DNA from: Crambe crambe
Taxonomy: Eukaryota > Porifera > Demospongiae > Poecilosclerida > Crambeidae
Direction: 5' to 3'
Assembly (NCBI GenBank): GCA_963924555.1
Contig: OZ004591.1
Span: 1,178,001 to 1,242,000, forward strand
Length of the DNA stretch: 64,000 nucleotides
The position numbers and the translations under genes are program-made. The notes beneath the pieces are model-generated. The model did no database searches, was not told the origin of the DNA, and was given only the letters and a program-made list of their open reading frames with translations. Of the stretch, positions 15,312 through 27,700 are shown one piece after another (position 1 is the stretch's first letter; every line of letters starts with the position of its first letter).

Positions 15312-18300
15312 TGGTGTATGTAGGTGATTCCTGACTTTGAGCATGCCTATAGCCTGGCAGTGCAGAATAAGGAGAATCTGGTGACCCAGTCCCGCCAGCT
15401 GGTGGAGGGCATGGACCAGAGCAGCTTATCAGAGCTGCGGAGTCTTCAGAGACCCCCTCCCGACATTGAGGAGCTCCTGGTTGCTGTCATCACCATCATC
15501 AAGGGCACATCAGCCGATTTCTCGTGGACCAAAGGTGCCAAGAGACTGATGGCAAACCTGGATAGGTCAGTCATGAAGCAAGGAAAGCCAATCACAAATC
15601 ACATTGATAACGCTTACTTCTATGTTTTAGGTTTCGTGAGCTATTGCTTGAGTTTAGTGCACACGAAGAGAACTCAGAGGTTTTGCTTGAAGCTTTGGAC
15701 CCTGTGATCATGAAACCTTCCTTCTCTGCAGAGAGTTTTAGCGAGCACCCCACAGTGGGTTTGGCTGCCTCCCAGCTGTGTATGTGGGTGCAAGGAGTGG
15801 TGCGTCTACACAACAGCCTGCAGACCAAGATAAGACCTCTCCACTTGAAAGTGACTAACATGAAAGCTTCCCTCAGCGAGTACTCAGATAAATTGAAGAA
15901 GGAAGAAAACAAGGTAGCCAGCTATGATAGCACTTACAGTGGGACCTCTTATTTTTTGTTGTTGTTTTTTGTTTTGTTGTTTGTTGTTTGTTTGTTTGTT
16001 TTTCACCTTGAGTGTTCACTTGCACTTAATTTTAAATACCATCAGAGATATGATAATCCACACTCTTATGCTGACATCTTAAAAAAAGTAGGAATTCGGT
16101 TGAGAATTGAGAAAGTGAACACAAGAGAGTTAGTCTGCATTGAAAGTTTCATTTAAGGCAGGAAAGTCAGTTATTATGTGTGTGACTGTCTTTAGGTTGC
16201 AGTTCTTGGAAGCAGGCTGGAGGGACTCAGTGCAGCTCTGGAGTCCGCTTCAGTGGAGAAAAGCAAGCAGCAAGAACTCCTGACCAAGATGAAGAAAGAC
16301 CTAAAGGAAACACAGGACTTCATTGCTGTAAGAATATCTGCATGTGACTTAATTCATGTGATAAAATAAATCCTAGGCCTACTCTTTTAAGAATCCCAAG
16401 TCTTGGTCACCCTAAGCTTGCTTCCTTTAACTGTAATAAGAATTATCTAGCTATTCTTCCCTTAAAATACATACAGGTATTTTTTATTTATAAGTCTTGG
16501 CCACCCTAAGCTTGGGAACTTTAGCTAGTTGAATAAGAATTATCAGCGCTATCTTTCATAGTCACTCACTGGATTTCAAGAGCACTGGCAGAGCAAGCTA
16601 AACTCATGTCTAGCCACCATTAGTCGCAGTGTTGGATCACTTTGTCTGTCTGTGACTCTGACTTGCTACTTAGCCTCCTTGGAACCACAAGCACAGATGG
16701 AGGTCATCAATGTTAAACTGGTGCCCATCTTGGAGGAAAGAGGCATAGAACTCTCTTGGGAGAACTGTAACAAGTTCATGAGAGCAATTTCTGATGTTAG
16801 CACTGCACATCGTGGCAATGATACTGAATCTGTTGTTCCAAGAAAGGACTCGGTTGGAGTAGAACCAGAAGATACTGAATCAAAAGATTTAGATGAAGCC
16901 AGAGACATCAAGAATTCCGTCAGTCATCTCTCTTCTTCATATGCTAGTCTGAGTAGTTGCATGCTCTCTCGCATGGTTCCTGAGGATGTCTCTGACCACT
17001 GGCTCTCCCTCAGCACTGCTCATCTCTCACTCTCATTCCTGCTCTGTTCAGGACTTGTGCACACTTCGTGGAACAAGTGGCCACTCATATTTGACCCCCA
17101 GAATCTTGCCTCAGAGTGGATCCAAAAGTATGATGAGGAAGTGGTGTGTCTAGATGCCACAGACAGGTACAGTTTGAGATTGTGTGTGTGTTGCTAGAGA
17201 GTACAAGTTGCATGTGTAGCTGCTACAAGGTGAGCCTGTCCAACTAGACTTGCTGGAGAATATGAGGTCACATTGAGATTTCAACTCCACCGAAACACAT
17301 AATGTGTTCATTTGCAAACTGTATTCATTTGCATTATGCAGATCTGCTGGATTTTACTTGTCTCTGGAACATGCCTTGGTCCATGGAGAGTCGATCCTTG
17401 TTACCCACTTCCCATGTCCCATGGATCCTGCGCTCCAACCTGTCATCGAGCTAGGTCATACTTGGAACACAACTAAAGGTTATTTTTCTCTTGTGAATAC
17501 CATGCATTATAGCTATGGACAGATACAACAATGAATGGACCCTGGGGGAGAGGGTACAGAATATAGTAGAATGACGTTGTCTGTAAGAACACCTCTAGCT
17601 CTCTAATTGGTACACCCCCAAAAAGTCTCCACATTTAAGTAAAATATGATCTTTTCTTCACTAGATCAAGCAAGTAGAAGAGTAATCATCTTCTGTGGTC
17701 ACCGGCTCCATGTCCACCCAAAATTCCACCTCTACCTCACTACCACTGTCTCTCCCATGTCCCTCCCTCGTAGCTTCATCACAGACCTCAACGTGATCAA
17801 CTTGAGCTTCTCTGTCCCACTCTCCCAGGACGTCCTACTGGATGCTGCATTTCATGTCCTACTGGAAGAGGACGGCTCTGAGTTTAGGGCGCTCTGTGAG
17901 GAGGTTGTTGCACTGAAGGCCAAATTGAGGGAGTTGGAGAAGTATCTGTTTGAGAGTCTCCCAGGAGAAGGGAAGGAGGAGAGTTATTGGAACTGCACAG
18001 ATAAAATCCTCAGTATTGTCACCTCCAAAAATGAGGTAAGCAAGATTAATGTTAGAGCAACGTACCTACGTGAGTTCTGGGACCCAATAGAGAGGTTGGC
18101 CTCTTTTATATAGAACATGTATACAAAGACATTTTTAGATTGTCCTTTATTGAGAGGTTTGGAGTAGAGGTACCACTGTACTATGCTATTACTACTACAT
18201 AGGTGAGTGAGGAGCTAGAGTCCCACATGGAGAGCCTTAACCACTTCTGCCAGACTCTCTCCTTGCTAGTTCCTGTGGCAAGACATGGAGCAATGGTCTA

Positions 18301-21300
18301 TAACATCATGGGTCAGACAGCAAAAACTGTTCCTTTCAGTTTGCAGGGATGGAAGCACTTTATGAATCTATTTCGTGAGGCTCTTGTCAGTTACGTGAAG
18401 TGTAATCCTGACACCTCTGGGAGGCTGCGTGGAGGAAATGATAGTGTTCAAAGAGAGATTGTCAATGGAATCTTACAGCAAATGAATCAGACATTGCTTC
18501 AAAATGCCTTCAGGTAGCTAATATATAATGTGGGACGAGGAATTTATATGACTCATAGAGTGGGACAAGGAAGTCCCTCTGATTTATACGACTTGTAGAG
18601 TGGGATGAGGAAGCCCCTCTAATTTATAAGTGGGACGAGGAAAGGGCTTCTTTTTATGATATTCTTTAATTTCACAGGTACACTGACCATCAGACTTGGT
18701 GCATGCTAGCCTTCAGTGTGGTACTCCTCTCAGAAAGTGACCTCCCTTACCACAGTACTCTTCCTCTCGCTGAGCAGCTGCTGTACCTCTCACGAGGCTT
18801 GCAGGCACTCAGTGGGCTGGAACTGATACAGGAATCTCCACCTCCTTCGTTGTTCCAGCTACAACCGGATTTCTGGGATGCATTACAGAAAATTCCTCTT
18901 AGTGTGGACTACTATGGCTCAGTATTGAAGACATTGGAGGAGAATCCTCACTTCTGGGAGAAGGTCTTGAATCAATCTGAAACAAATTTGATGAAATTCT
19001 CTGATTTCCCTTGGAAAAATCGCAGTTGTGAATCAGGTCTTGATGACCATGTCATGCTGAAGTTCCTGGATGAAGAATCATACTCAAATGAGGTGTCTCT
19101 TCTGACAGAGTCTCTGACAAAGTCCATCACTGTCCCTTTACTCAGTGATGTACTGGATCACGATCCCTCCTTGACACCTCTCCTGCTCTTCTATGATGAG
19201 TCCTGTCCACGTTCTCAAGCCATGCTCTGTGGATTGGAGGATGAGATACAAAGGATACTAGGGGTATGTGAGGATCAACAGTATAGAATCAGTAGCTAGT
19301 ACTCCCTCTATTAAATCTCGACTCCTGAAATGAGGCCACCCCTATTATTAATCATTAATTTGCATAATACTTCACTATCAATGTGTAGCTCTGTACTATG
19401 CACTTGTTTTGCAGGATAAGACTGTCTTATCTTTGAGACTGGGTGCAGGATTTGAAGAGGCTGCATCCCAGCTCCTCTCGGAGTCAAAGACAAGCGTCCT
19501 GCTGTTGATGGACGTCCAGTTCACTTCACAGCAGTGGAAGAACATGCTCCTGTGGAGGATCCAGCAGGCCATGAAAGAAGGTAGGTCAGGTCAGATAAAA
19601 GTATATTACAGTGTTCAGATTCACCTCAGTACCCACCCTCAAATAGTAGTCTCCCACAACTCTGACCCACTCTAATGACGACATGAACAAACCATTTTGC
19701 CATGATGTACCATCAATATGTACCGAGAAATGATGGTTGACTATAGGTATAAAACTGGAAAAGAACTTTTGCTAAACTATTCTTTTACATTAGATTGCTC
19801 GGTGATCTGCACAGCTAGTGTCCGATCGACTCTGCCTGGTGACTTAGTCGGTGCCTGCAGGACAGCACACCTGTCCAGACTCGCCACACATGCCACTAAA
19901 CACCTCCCAGTAGAGGTATGGATGGCAGACAGGTATACCGATCAGTCATCCTCCTTCAGAGACCTCCTCCAGTTCAATTTTGCTCACATACCTGAGAGCA
20001 TTTTCTCTCAGTGTGACTCACTGACCTCTGACCTTCACCTGGTCGTCTTTGATCTAATCATCATCCACACAGCAGTGGCCATACAGCCACTAAGGGGAAA
20101 CGAACTTGCCCCTATTCGTTATACCTACTTATTAACTTGCTTAAGTAAACTCGTATCAATGTCGGAGAATAAATTGAATATATCCACAATTCTTTTGTCC
20201 CTGAGGAAACTGGTAGCAGGTTTGTACAGCTGCTGTGTTGCTAAGGAGAACCTGGAGGCTCTCATCAGTGAGTGTTTGAGTGAGAGAGCTTGTTCCCCTG
20301 ACTCTCATATCAAACCACACCCCAATGTGGAGGTAACAGTGCCAGCTACGAATGTGCCTCTGAAGAAGTTTGTGGAGCAAGTTGGAAGCTTGGTGGTCAC
20401 TGAAATAGACAACCATCTATTCAAGTAAGATTTGGTGAACTTTAAAAAGTTTTTGAACAGCTAATCTCAAACTACTAGAGAAAACACCCAGTATCCTCTC
20501 TAGCTATATAGAAACTACATGCTCATAGTATTGCCATGTCGCCTAGCTCTAGTTATGTGAATATTCAGTATTACTGCTAGCTGGACTTTTCTTTCAGACA
20601 CAGGGACTTCATAGGTGCTATAGAGTCCTTCCTCCTTCCTCTCCTCACTCAAGTCCCCTCGCCGGAACTCTACAGCCTCCCTTCTACTTCTCAACCCTTC
20701 TCCCCTTACCCGTCCCCCAATCACCACCAGTACACTTCATCTCAGAGTAGAGCCGTCGCAGAGACCTTGGAACACTGCTCCGAACGACTTCCCCAGCCCC
20801 TGTCATTAGCAGAGGAGATTAGTGAGAGTGCCAAATGGGAGCTGGTCAGACAATTGAGAGTTGGCTCTCAACTGAAGTGTGCAAGTGACTATCACTTGCA
20901 TCTCTACTACAAGGTATGTTATAGCAGCCTTGGGCTCATTTTTGCACCAGTTGCCATATTGTGTCCTGAATAATAGGGAGTTCACTAAGAGGTATGATAT
21001 TTCCACCATATACCTCTTAGTGAACTAGGACACTGATCTGAATAGTAGAAACCTCTCTATGAAGGTCCATTACTGGTAACTCCACTGTATTTTGTGCATC
21101 TACATAGCCATTAGCCATCTCTTAAAGCATGCTTAGTGCATCTTTATATACGTTTGCAGTCAGTTGCCCATTTCAACTCGGTTCTTGTCAAGATCCAGAG
21201 AGACATTGAAATCTTCACCAAGTTTGCAGCCATTGGGTTCGATGGTCTCCCTCAGAGCCTGCAACCTGTGCTGGCATGCCTGGAGGCAGGCACGATGCCC

Positions 21301-21521
21301 AAGGGCTGGAGGGCTCAGTCCAAGGCACAGCAACTGCCTACACCCCTCAATCAAGGACTACAAGGTTGGCCATTAAGCACATTATGGGGGGGATTCAAAT
21401 ACAATCCAATCAAAATGTACCTTTGCAGAGTTTAACAATGACTAGCTTTATTGCAATTTCCTCTTTCCTCCCTTTATTAGAACTGGCAGACTGGCACGCC
21501 ATCTTGTTAACACAAACTTAA
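81..21521 (+). CDS. DNHD1: DNHD1-like divergent dynein heavy chain (5' partial, many exons)
   Basis: Many short exons (81-170, 451-677, 916-1411, 1622 onward) join into a dynein heavy chain. Seen in order: tail, linker (PAMRPRHWKQVIRYA near 4920; FYLLPLEDILQL near 6390), AAA1 (7741-8720), AAA2 (9661-10450), AAA3 (11215-11520), AAA4 (13316-14220), a coiled stalk with microtubule-binding-like segment (14840-16330), AAA5 (17040-18100) and a C-terminal region to TAA 21521. Walker A is kept in AAA1 (GAQSVGKT, split by an intron), AAA2 (GPSNCGKT) and AAA3 (GIGGSGKT). The AAA1 Walker B acidic pair and the AAA4 P-loop are gone. This degenerate pattern points to DNHD1, a protein known to be needed for mammalian sperm flagella, rather than to a force-producing axonemal or cytoplasmic dynein. 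The 5' end lies before the window. It ends 266 bp from the convergent HYOU1 stop. Assignment to dynein heavy chain is firm; orthology to DNHD1 is likely. Confidence 0.85.
213..408. repeat. 24-bp minisatellite, about 8 copies
   Basis: The unit agaacctacattgttactta plus gctt recurs eight times with almost no variation in a DNHD1 intron. One frame is open and would read LLSLEPTL repeats, but it lies between a good donor (170) and acceptor (450) and is not part of the gene. Confidence 0.95.
4003..4140. repeat. 23-bp minisatellite, about 6 copies, next to a splice donor
   Basis: The unit atggatagggtaagatagta plus cat repeats just downstream of the DNHD1 exon that ends near 3980. Each unit contains GGGTAAGAT, which resembles a 5' splice site. 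Confidence 0.95.
4527..4850. repeat. 31-bp minisatellite, about 10 copies, each carrying a donor-like site
   Basis: The unit is 31 bp and begins ctgaaaaggtcagtacagat. It starts right after the genuine DNHD1 exon end GAAAAG/gtcagttgg near 4506, so each copy repeats an AAAAG/GTCAGT sequence like the real donor. Confidence 0.95.
4920..6690 (+). other. DNHD1 linker (DHC_N2) segment
   Basis: Exons here carry the linker pattern of dyneins: a RPRHWKQV block (the usual 'rerHW' motif), then an IESLLNTFEEVW helix, a WHKQLQTIEAVLIIWLKVQ block, and FYLLPLEDILQL followed by a K-LPKILHHVGGLHF helix, which corresponds to the usual FYFLSxxxLLEIL...F..I..L.F end of the linker. The linker is the lever arm over the AAA ring in motor dyneins. 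Confidence 0.8.
7741..8720 (+). other. DNHD1 AAA1 module, ATP-binding loop kept, catalytic pair lost
   Basis: Walker A GAQSVGKT is assembled across an intron (exon end near 7812, next exon from 8031). The following segments align with dynein AAA1 (F-HCSSQ for NCSDQ; IRGMAATG for fkGlaqsG). Where motor dyneins have CFDEFNR, this gene has YLHSIDK, so the acidic D-E pair reads H-S. The sensor I segment (TMNPGY in motors) reads SISTPLP. ATP may bind but hydrolysis at this site is unlikely (inference). Confidence 0.75.
9661..11520 (+). other. DNHD1 AAA2 and AAA3 modules
   Basis: AAA2 has GPSNCGKTAA and a Walker B-like WFILDGTPTP, followed by the NGHSIFL element that matches the NGERI segment of other dyneins. 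AAA3 has GIGGSGKTSLL near 11287 and a good Walker B, LFCCIDDLHN, near 11490. AAA3 is the best-preserved nucleotide site in the protein. Between the two lie introns with short 'aatcaggacacctctct' repeats. Confidence 0.75.
10190..10880. repeat. Two clusters of short 'ctctctaatcaggacac' repeats flanking an exon
   Basis: About 17-bp units, cctctctaatcaggaca and variants, occur at 10195-10285 and again at 10745-10870, on either side of the exon at about 10373-10697. Similar units appear at 15130-15205 and 24850-24960. Confidence 0.85.
11529..11549 (+). repeat. Poly-G tract
   Basis: A run of about 21 nearly uninterrupted G in a DNHD1 intron, just after the AAA3 Walker B exon. GTT trinucleotide runs follow at 11687-11710 and 11770-11791. 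Confidence 0.9.
12008..12180. repeat. Degenerate tandem repeat 'taatcattgtaacatggt'
   Basis: Units of about 18 and 33 bp (taatcattgtaacatggt with aaatcatag insertions) fill this DNHD1 intron. Confidence 0.9.
14613..14770 (+). repeat. GAAA and GA microsatellites
   Basis: A purine-rich run of GAAA units followed by (GA)n, about 50 bp of pure GA at 14718-14770, in a DNHD1 intron. Confidence 0.95.
15128..15310 (+). repeat. 21-bp repeat (about 4 copies) and a poly-C tract
   Basis: The unit aatcaggacacttcttttat occurs about four times (15128-15205). A run of about 32 C follows at 15279-15310 and ends about 14 bases before the next acceptor, so it may act as the polypyrimidine tract. Confidence 0.9.
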
Positions 21522-21787
21522 CAGCACACTTAGAATTAAAATGATTTATTTTTTTTTAAAAAAAGCTCAAATAATAAATTTTTTAACACCAGAATCTAAA
21601 ATGTGCATGTAACAGCAGAATTATAAATAACCAGAATTAATAATAATTTCCTATTATGATGATTTTATCTAAAAACAACCCTTTTTGACAGGTAGCCAGC
21701 TTAGTTAGGTACAGCAATAGACAAGCCTATCAGCAGGTGATATTAATTAACACCTAAACAGTGTAAGGATGAATCTTATGAGGTGTG
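21522..21787. other. Convergent 3' gap between DNHD1 and HYOU1
   Basis: An AT-rich 266 bp spacer between two stop codons. AATAAA-like words occur near 21570 (plus strand) and there is room only for both 3' UTRs. No other gene seen. Confidence 0.7.
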
Positions 21788-24700
21788 CTATAGCTCTTGA
21801 CGAGGTTTATTAGGGTCAGAGTCGGAAGAGTCAGACACTGTTGAACTACTCTCCACATCAGGAACACGAGAGTCCAATGCTATAATGAGAGGAGAGAGAA
21901 ATTAGTCACCATGGTAACTTATGGATCACAGGTTGAAGGTCAGAGGTCATGACCCTGGGATAGCACAAGTTTAATGGTCAAAGGTCATGACCCTGGGGTA
22001 TAATAATAATTATAGGGGTGCCCTGAGATTTCCCTATAGGCCCAAATTGTGTACTAGAGCAGCTCTAGAATATTTACTTTGGTCAGTTGCTTCTGAAGTG
22101 CCATCTCCACCAGGTCCCGGCAGTTCTAAAGTCTCCTCAGTGGGAGGAGCTTCCACCTCTTCTTCTTCAGGAGGAGGTGTGGCCTCATCTTCTTTGGAGG
22201 GTGTTGTCCCACCCTCTCCTTCAGAGAGAGGTTCTTCAGAAGCAGTTTCATTCTCAGGCTAATAGGAAGAGAGCAAAAGGTTCCCAGTTCACTCATTGAA
22301 AAGGACATAATATAACTGAAACTTAGAATGTCATTTTCACGATAGATTGAGAGAGGATGGTGAAAAGTATGCGGTTTGTTTTGAGGCAAATTCTCTTTTA
22401 ATACAGGATTTCCATTGACCATTGAAGCAAGTCTCTAACAAAAAGTACATTGACTCCCCCAGACCAGCCATGCATGTCCCTGATTACAGCTTTTCCTAGC
22501 AAATCATAAACCTAGGTTTTATGAATGACTGACCTTGGTTCCATTGGTCGTGGCATTGGTCTTATTCATGCGCTTAAGATTAGGAGGGGGGTGTGTGCGC
22601 AGCTTCTTCAGGAGGTACATGATCTCCCTGTCCAAGCGTTTGGCCTGCTCCTCGATCTCATATGCCATGACGGCAGGTTCCTCGTGAGGGGGCACTAACT
22701 TCTGCTGAGTCAGCTTATCAACCAACCACTCCTAAAGGAAGGAAAACTTACATTAACACTACATATTGAAGCTATGTAGTAGAATATTTCCTCAAAGCCA
22801 TTTTCTCCCACCACTTATATCGCTAGAGGTTCTCTAAAATTCCCTACTGCTTAGTACTGTGCAGTCAACCCTTTCTTTTCACACACACACACCTCTGTCT
22901 CATTGATGAGCGTGTCTAGAGTGTTCATCTCCACCTCAGTGAAGATTTGGAGTTCACTGCTGAGGTTTCTCATGCGACTTAGAAAGTCATGTGATATATT
23001 GAGGCTCGATGCAAGGTTGGCAAGAAGCTTTGGTCGTTTCTCAGCTTCAGATACACGTTTGAAGACAGCACGGGACACTCTCTTCAGTGCTCTCAGTCTG
23101 TCTTTATATTCCTAGTATGTACAAGAGTAACACCAAGTATACAAGTATACTAAGAGAATACTAAGAGAATACACTAATATACTAAGAGAATACTGAGATT
23201 ATACTAATATACTAAGAGAATACTGAGATTATACTAATATACTAAGAGAATACTGAGATTATACCAATATACTAAGAGAATACTGAGATTATACTACTAA
23301 GAGAATACTGAGATTATACTAATATACTGAAAAGTATACCGAGTACACTGAGGAACTACTGAGTTGAGATTACTCTCATCAGTAGAAATACTATGACTTG
23401 CCTTGGTTGAGGCGAAATATCCGTCATCTTCCATCCAATTAGCTGCTTCGTTGAGTGCAGTCGTGATGACCTCTCGCTGTTCCTCTGTGGACACGTTGAG
23501 CACTCGCTCAGAGTACATGGCATCCTTTGTCTCGAAGATGTGGGACTCCAGGGAATTCTTGGCCTGCTCGTTGGCTACTTTGTCATCGTCAATCTGCTGT
23601 AGCAGTGTCAATCTACAAAATAAAGACACAATATTCGTCTCTCAGCTATAGCTGCATAATGACTACGTAAAACTTCTCTACACACTAGCTTTAAAAATTC
23701 TTATCACATCCAATGTTTCGGCCTGGTGCTCAGGCCTTCCTCAGGGGATACAATCACTTTTAAGCTAGCATCTAGATTACATACAATATTCTGGAAATCA
23801 GCCACTATAAATTCGCCAATTGTCTGATTGTGGTTACTTTTATACCAAGTCTTATAATTATCAAGAACAGAGGATGTTGAATTTGTAACTTGCTGCTTAC
23901 TTTTCAATTGATGATGCAATTCGGGCATCAGTTGGCACAGGAAAGTCTAGAATAGTGACCTCTGCTGTCAGATTGATCTTCACCACACTCCCCTTTGGCT
24001 CAGTCTTGGTCTTCTTGCCGGTAGTGGTGTTGGTGGCAGAGTGGCCAGAGGTCTTTGTGGCATTGGTTGTGTTAGAGCCTGCGTCTACACTTGGTGATGT
24101 TCCGGCACCTGTATCACATGACACACGAGCAAAAAGTTCGGATGCCACACCCAACTTTAAAGCTCATCTACACATGTACCTTCACTCTTTTTATCACCTT
24201 CTGTAGCTGCATCACTTTCAGTATCCTTTTCCACTTCCTCACTCTCAGATGGTTTCTCCTTCACTTCCTCCTCCCCTTCAGCATTTTCAGATCCTGGTTC
24301 CTGGTCAGCCACCTCCTCTTCTCCTTCCTGGTTCTCCATGTCCAGTTTACTACCTTGTTCTGCACTTGGTCCCTCGTCTGGAATAGAATCGGAATCATCA
24401 GAGACCGATTCCTCTTCCTCAACTGATTTGGTATCGGTTTCTGACTTTGAGCTATCAGATTCACCATCCTCTTTTGTTTCCTTAGTATCCTGTGGTGTCT
24501 CGTCTTCCTTTTCCAATCCAGTTCTGGTCTCAGTCTCATTCCCATCAGCAGAAACTTCCTCTCCTTCATCTGGTGATGGCGCTTTCTTGTCAGAATCATC
24601 TCCCCCCATCCCAAAGAAATTTGATATTGTGCTCCCAATTTCTAAGGAAGGGGCATACAAGTCATTTTATCTGGTAAGGGATGTCAAAGTAGCTAGCCCT

Positions 24701-27700
24701 ACTTACTAGAGAGTGTAGACTGCTCCTCAACACCTTCTGGATATTCAAAAACTGACTCCACCTTCAAAAAAAAAGGGGGTGGGGGTTGGGGAATATCAAT
24801 CCAGTTTCTAAGGAACTCCAATGCAGATTCTTGCCCTAGCTTTCTGTTAATTCACCTCTGAAAGCAAGACACCTCTCTAGTCGAGACACTTAATTATTCT
24901 GTATTCTATTGCAATACACCACTGAAATGAGGACAACCCTCTAATCAAAGCAACTAATTAAGATATCCTCTACTAACTGGTTGAAGGCATTCAGGAAGTC
25001 CACTCACATTAGTAAGGTTTAGGAGTCCACTCTCGTCCATGTGGAAGTGGGCTTTGATTCCCTTTGCCTCCCCCTGAGGGTGCTGTTCTAACGCTGAAGC
25101 AACCCCAGCCAGGTACACCTCTGATATGTTCAAACGACCCAGAAAGCTACAGAGTCAGACAAGATATTCTTTTGACCAAAAAATTCCCAACCAAATTATA
25201 GGTGAAAATCAGGAAAAACATTCTCCAATACATCTGCAACCACACCTTACCTTTTCTCCTTGTCCGAGAGGAAATCCAAATCGCCGTAAAATACTTGAAA
25301 GGAGAAGTCAGAGTTATGGCGATTAAAGGTGAGGACCTTTTTTGCAGGGTAGGAGCCACCCCTCTGGAACAAAGTCCTCTTGATTGTCCTCACCCCCTCC
25401 TCCCCAGCACTGCTTTGTGTAGCACGACTGAAGGACACCTATATGGAACAACAGCATACAGGAGTATGTACTCTATTTAAAGGAACGTATGAGGGAAAAA
25501 AGTGGACTTTCCTATTGTATAGAACAGAAGTATGTACTCTATTTAAAGGTAAGTAGAGAAATAATTTCTTATTTGAACAAAGCATGTACTCTATTTAAAG
25601 GAAAAGAATTTTTACTTACTTGGATGGGGTATAGCACTCCTTCCTTGACTATGAACTTCTTAACCCTGAAGAGTTTGGTTTGCCCCGCCCCCTGATAGAC
25701 GGCTCCCAAAGCTGTGGCCTCATCCGTGTTCAAACTCTTTCCCAATTCACCTCTTCAAGACAAGAAAATTCGAAATGAGAATAATAAAATTTTTTGTACA
25801 AGATGGCAGACTAGGTATTAATGACTAATTATTCTTGTGGGATGCTCCCACACTTTTAGATAAATTCTGCACTCAGTTGCTAGGGAGTGACAGTCTACTA
25901 GTGCAAGAAGAAGCACATACATAGCTACATGCTTGGCTAACTCACTTATTGACAGCCTTCATGAGATTTTCCTGGATTTTGGGGACTCTGGTTCCTCCAC
26001 CCACTAACACAACTGCTTCAATTTCATCCTTAACAAAACAACGATAACAACAACAACAATAATAACAACATAATCATAGGATTAGGACACCTCTACACCA
26101 TGTCATGACACTCTCCATAACCACATTCACAATGTTAATCTGCTAACTTCATTTGTTTGGCTCATGCACAAAGTGATTAAGAATGTAGCTGCTGTGTTAC
26201 CATGGTCATGTCGGCTGCCTGCAATGCCTGCTGAACAGGATCTCCCACTCGCTCAAACAAGTCCGAGCAGAGCTCTTCCAGCTCTGCCCGAGTGACCTTC
26301 TGTCTGAAGTCCACATCTTCCAGCAGTCCTTCAATCTTTGAGAGAAATTGTTGTTTTTTTTTTGTTTTTTTTTTTTAGGAAAGGAAAAAAATCACAGAGT
26401 ACATACATACCTGGGCAATATGATCCACGTTGGCACTTAAAACCTGTTTGACTCGCTTTGCTTCCTTGAGTAACTTGGCCATGGCACGTGGAGAGTCATA
26501 CACGCTACCTTTTGTCAATTTCTTTGCCTGAAAAGTATTTAGCAAGTCATAGTGGAATCTAGATCATGTGACTCTCATGTGACTATGCCTAAAAACAGAT
26601 CAATACTAAGATTGAGGCTGACTGGGAAGGGTACAAGATTACTATGCAGTATACAGGATTGGTTTCAGGATACTAAGATTACTATATAGTATATACAGGA
26701 TTGTGGTTTCAGGATACTAAGATTGAGACAGTAATCACAGGCATGCTCAGTCCGCCCGTCTCATTCTTTCATCACAAACCAAAATGTAAGGAAGAAGCAC
26801 AACTGACAATGTCATAGACTAGGAAAGGACCAACCTCAAATAGCTTAGCCAGGTGCTGCTGTAACCTGATTTCCATCTCTAGGCCCCCAAGGAGTCGACT
26901 GAATCCTGTCCCCTTGACAATCAACTGAGGGTGAACATTGGCAAGAGTTCCTTCCTTGACTTGCACCTTCCGATACTCTGCACAACAACAACAATAACAA
27001 CAACAACAACAAAACAATGACACAAGGCACTTGTCAGGAAAAGAGAAAGAGGGTCCTGATTGCTCAGTCCTGGGGTGGAAGGGGAAGGGGAGGGGGAGGA
27101 AACGAGAACGAAGGAGAGGGAGGGGAGCACTTGCCTCAGGTTACAAACTCACCAACAATGGAGGCAGTTGTGCTAGTGGCTCCCATGTCATAGAACATCA
27201 TATAGTGTGGGGTTGTGTTGAAGGACGCCTGACGGAAAAGACCATAGTTCAAGGCAGCTGCAACAATATGAAGCACAACGACATGCAGCATCAGCTGGCA
27301 GTTTTGAACTTGCATCATTTTTTTTCAATCTAAACCCTTTTATTCTGATAAATGTCAAGAATCATAATGATATTGTCTTTACATTTCCATTGAGTGTAAT
27401 AAACAGAGGTCTATAAATGTTTCAATCACTGATCAAAGCAAAAATTTGATCAGACATTTGACTGAATTGGATATCTCTATACTTCTTCATACATTGACAT
27501 TGCATGCACATGGTTAGCAACACCTACCTGCAGCGTTATTGTTCATCAGCTGCAGAGTGTTCAGACCCACCAGGGCAGCTGAGCTAGAGGAAAGAAGACA
27601 ATCTCACTATGAAGTAGCAGTCTGTCAGACATAGCATTTTAGTTGTTCTTTAATATGGAGAGTTCCCAGTAGACAAGGTTACTATGGTGTATGTGATCTC

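Larger units (their letters stand above)
13316..16330 (+). other. DNHD1 AAA4 and stalk with microtubule-binding-like tip
   Basis: AAA4 is recognised by KLVLLLTEKEILHESFL (LFTDTQI.E.FLE in motors) and by PWERKRLVEVA (WP.eaL..VA), but the P-loop position reads GNAHPEPL, with no GKT. The stalk follows: a coiled helix (14860-15100), a tip with SELRSLQRPPPDIEELLVAV, the usual L.PP..v..v..av block, and a return helix (15820-16330). Confidence 0.75.

Noticed and set aside
24261..24709. Open frames opposite or out of frame with the acidic HYOU1 exon
   Set aside because: Low-complexity shadows of the Glu/Ser-rich coding exon on the minus strand.
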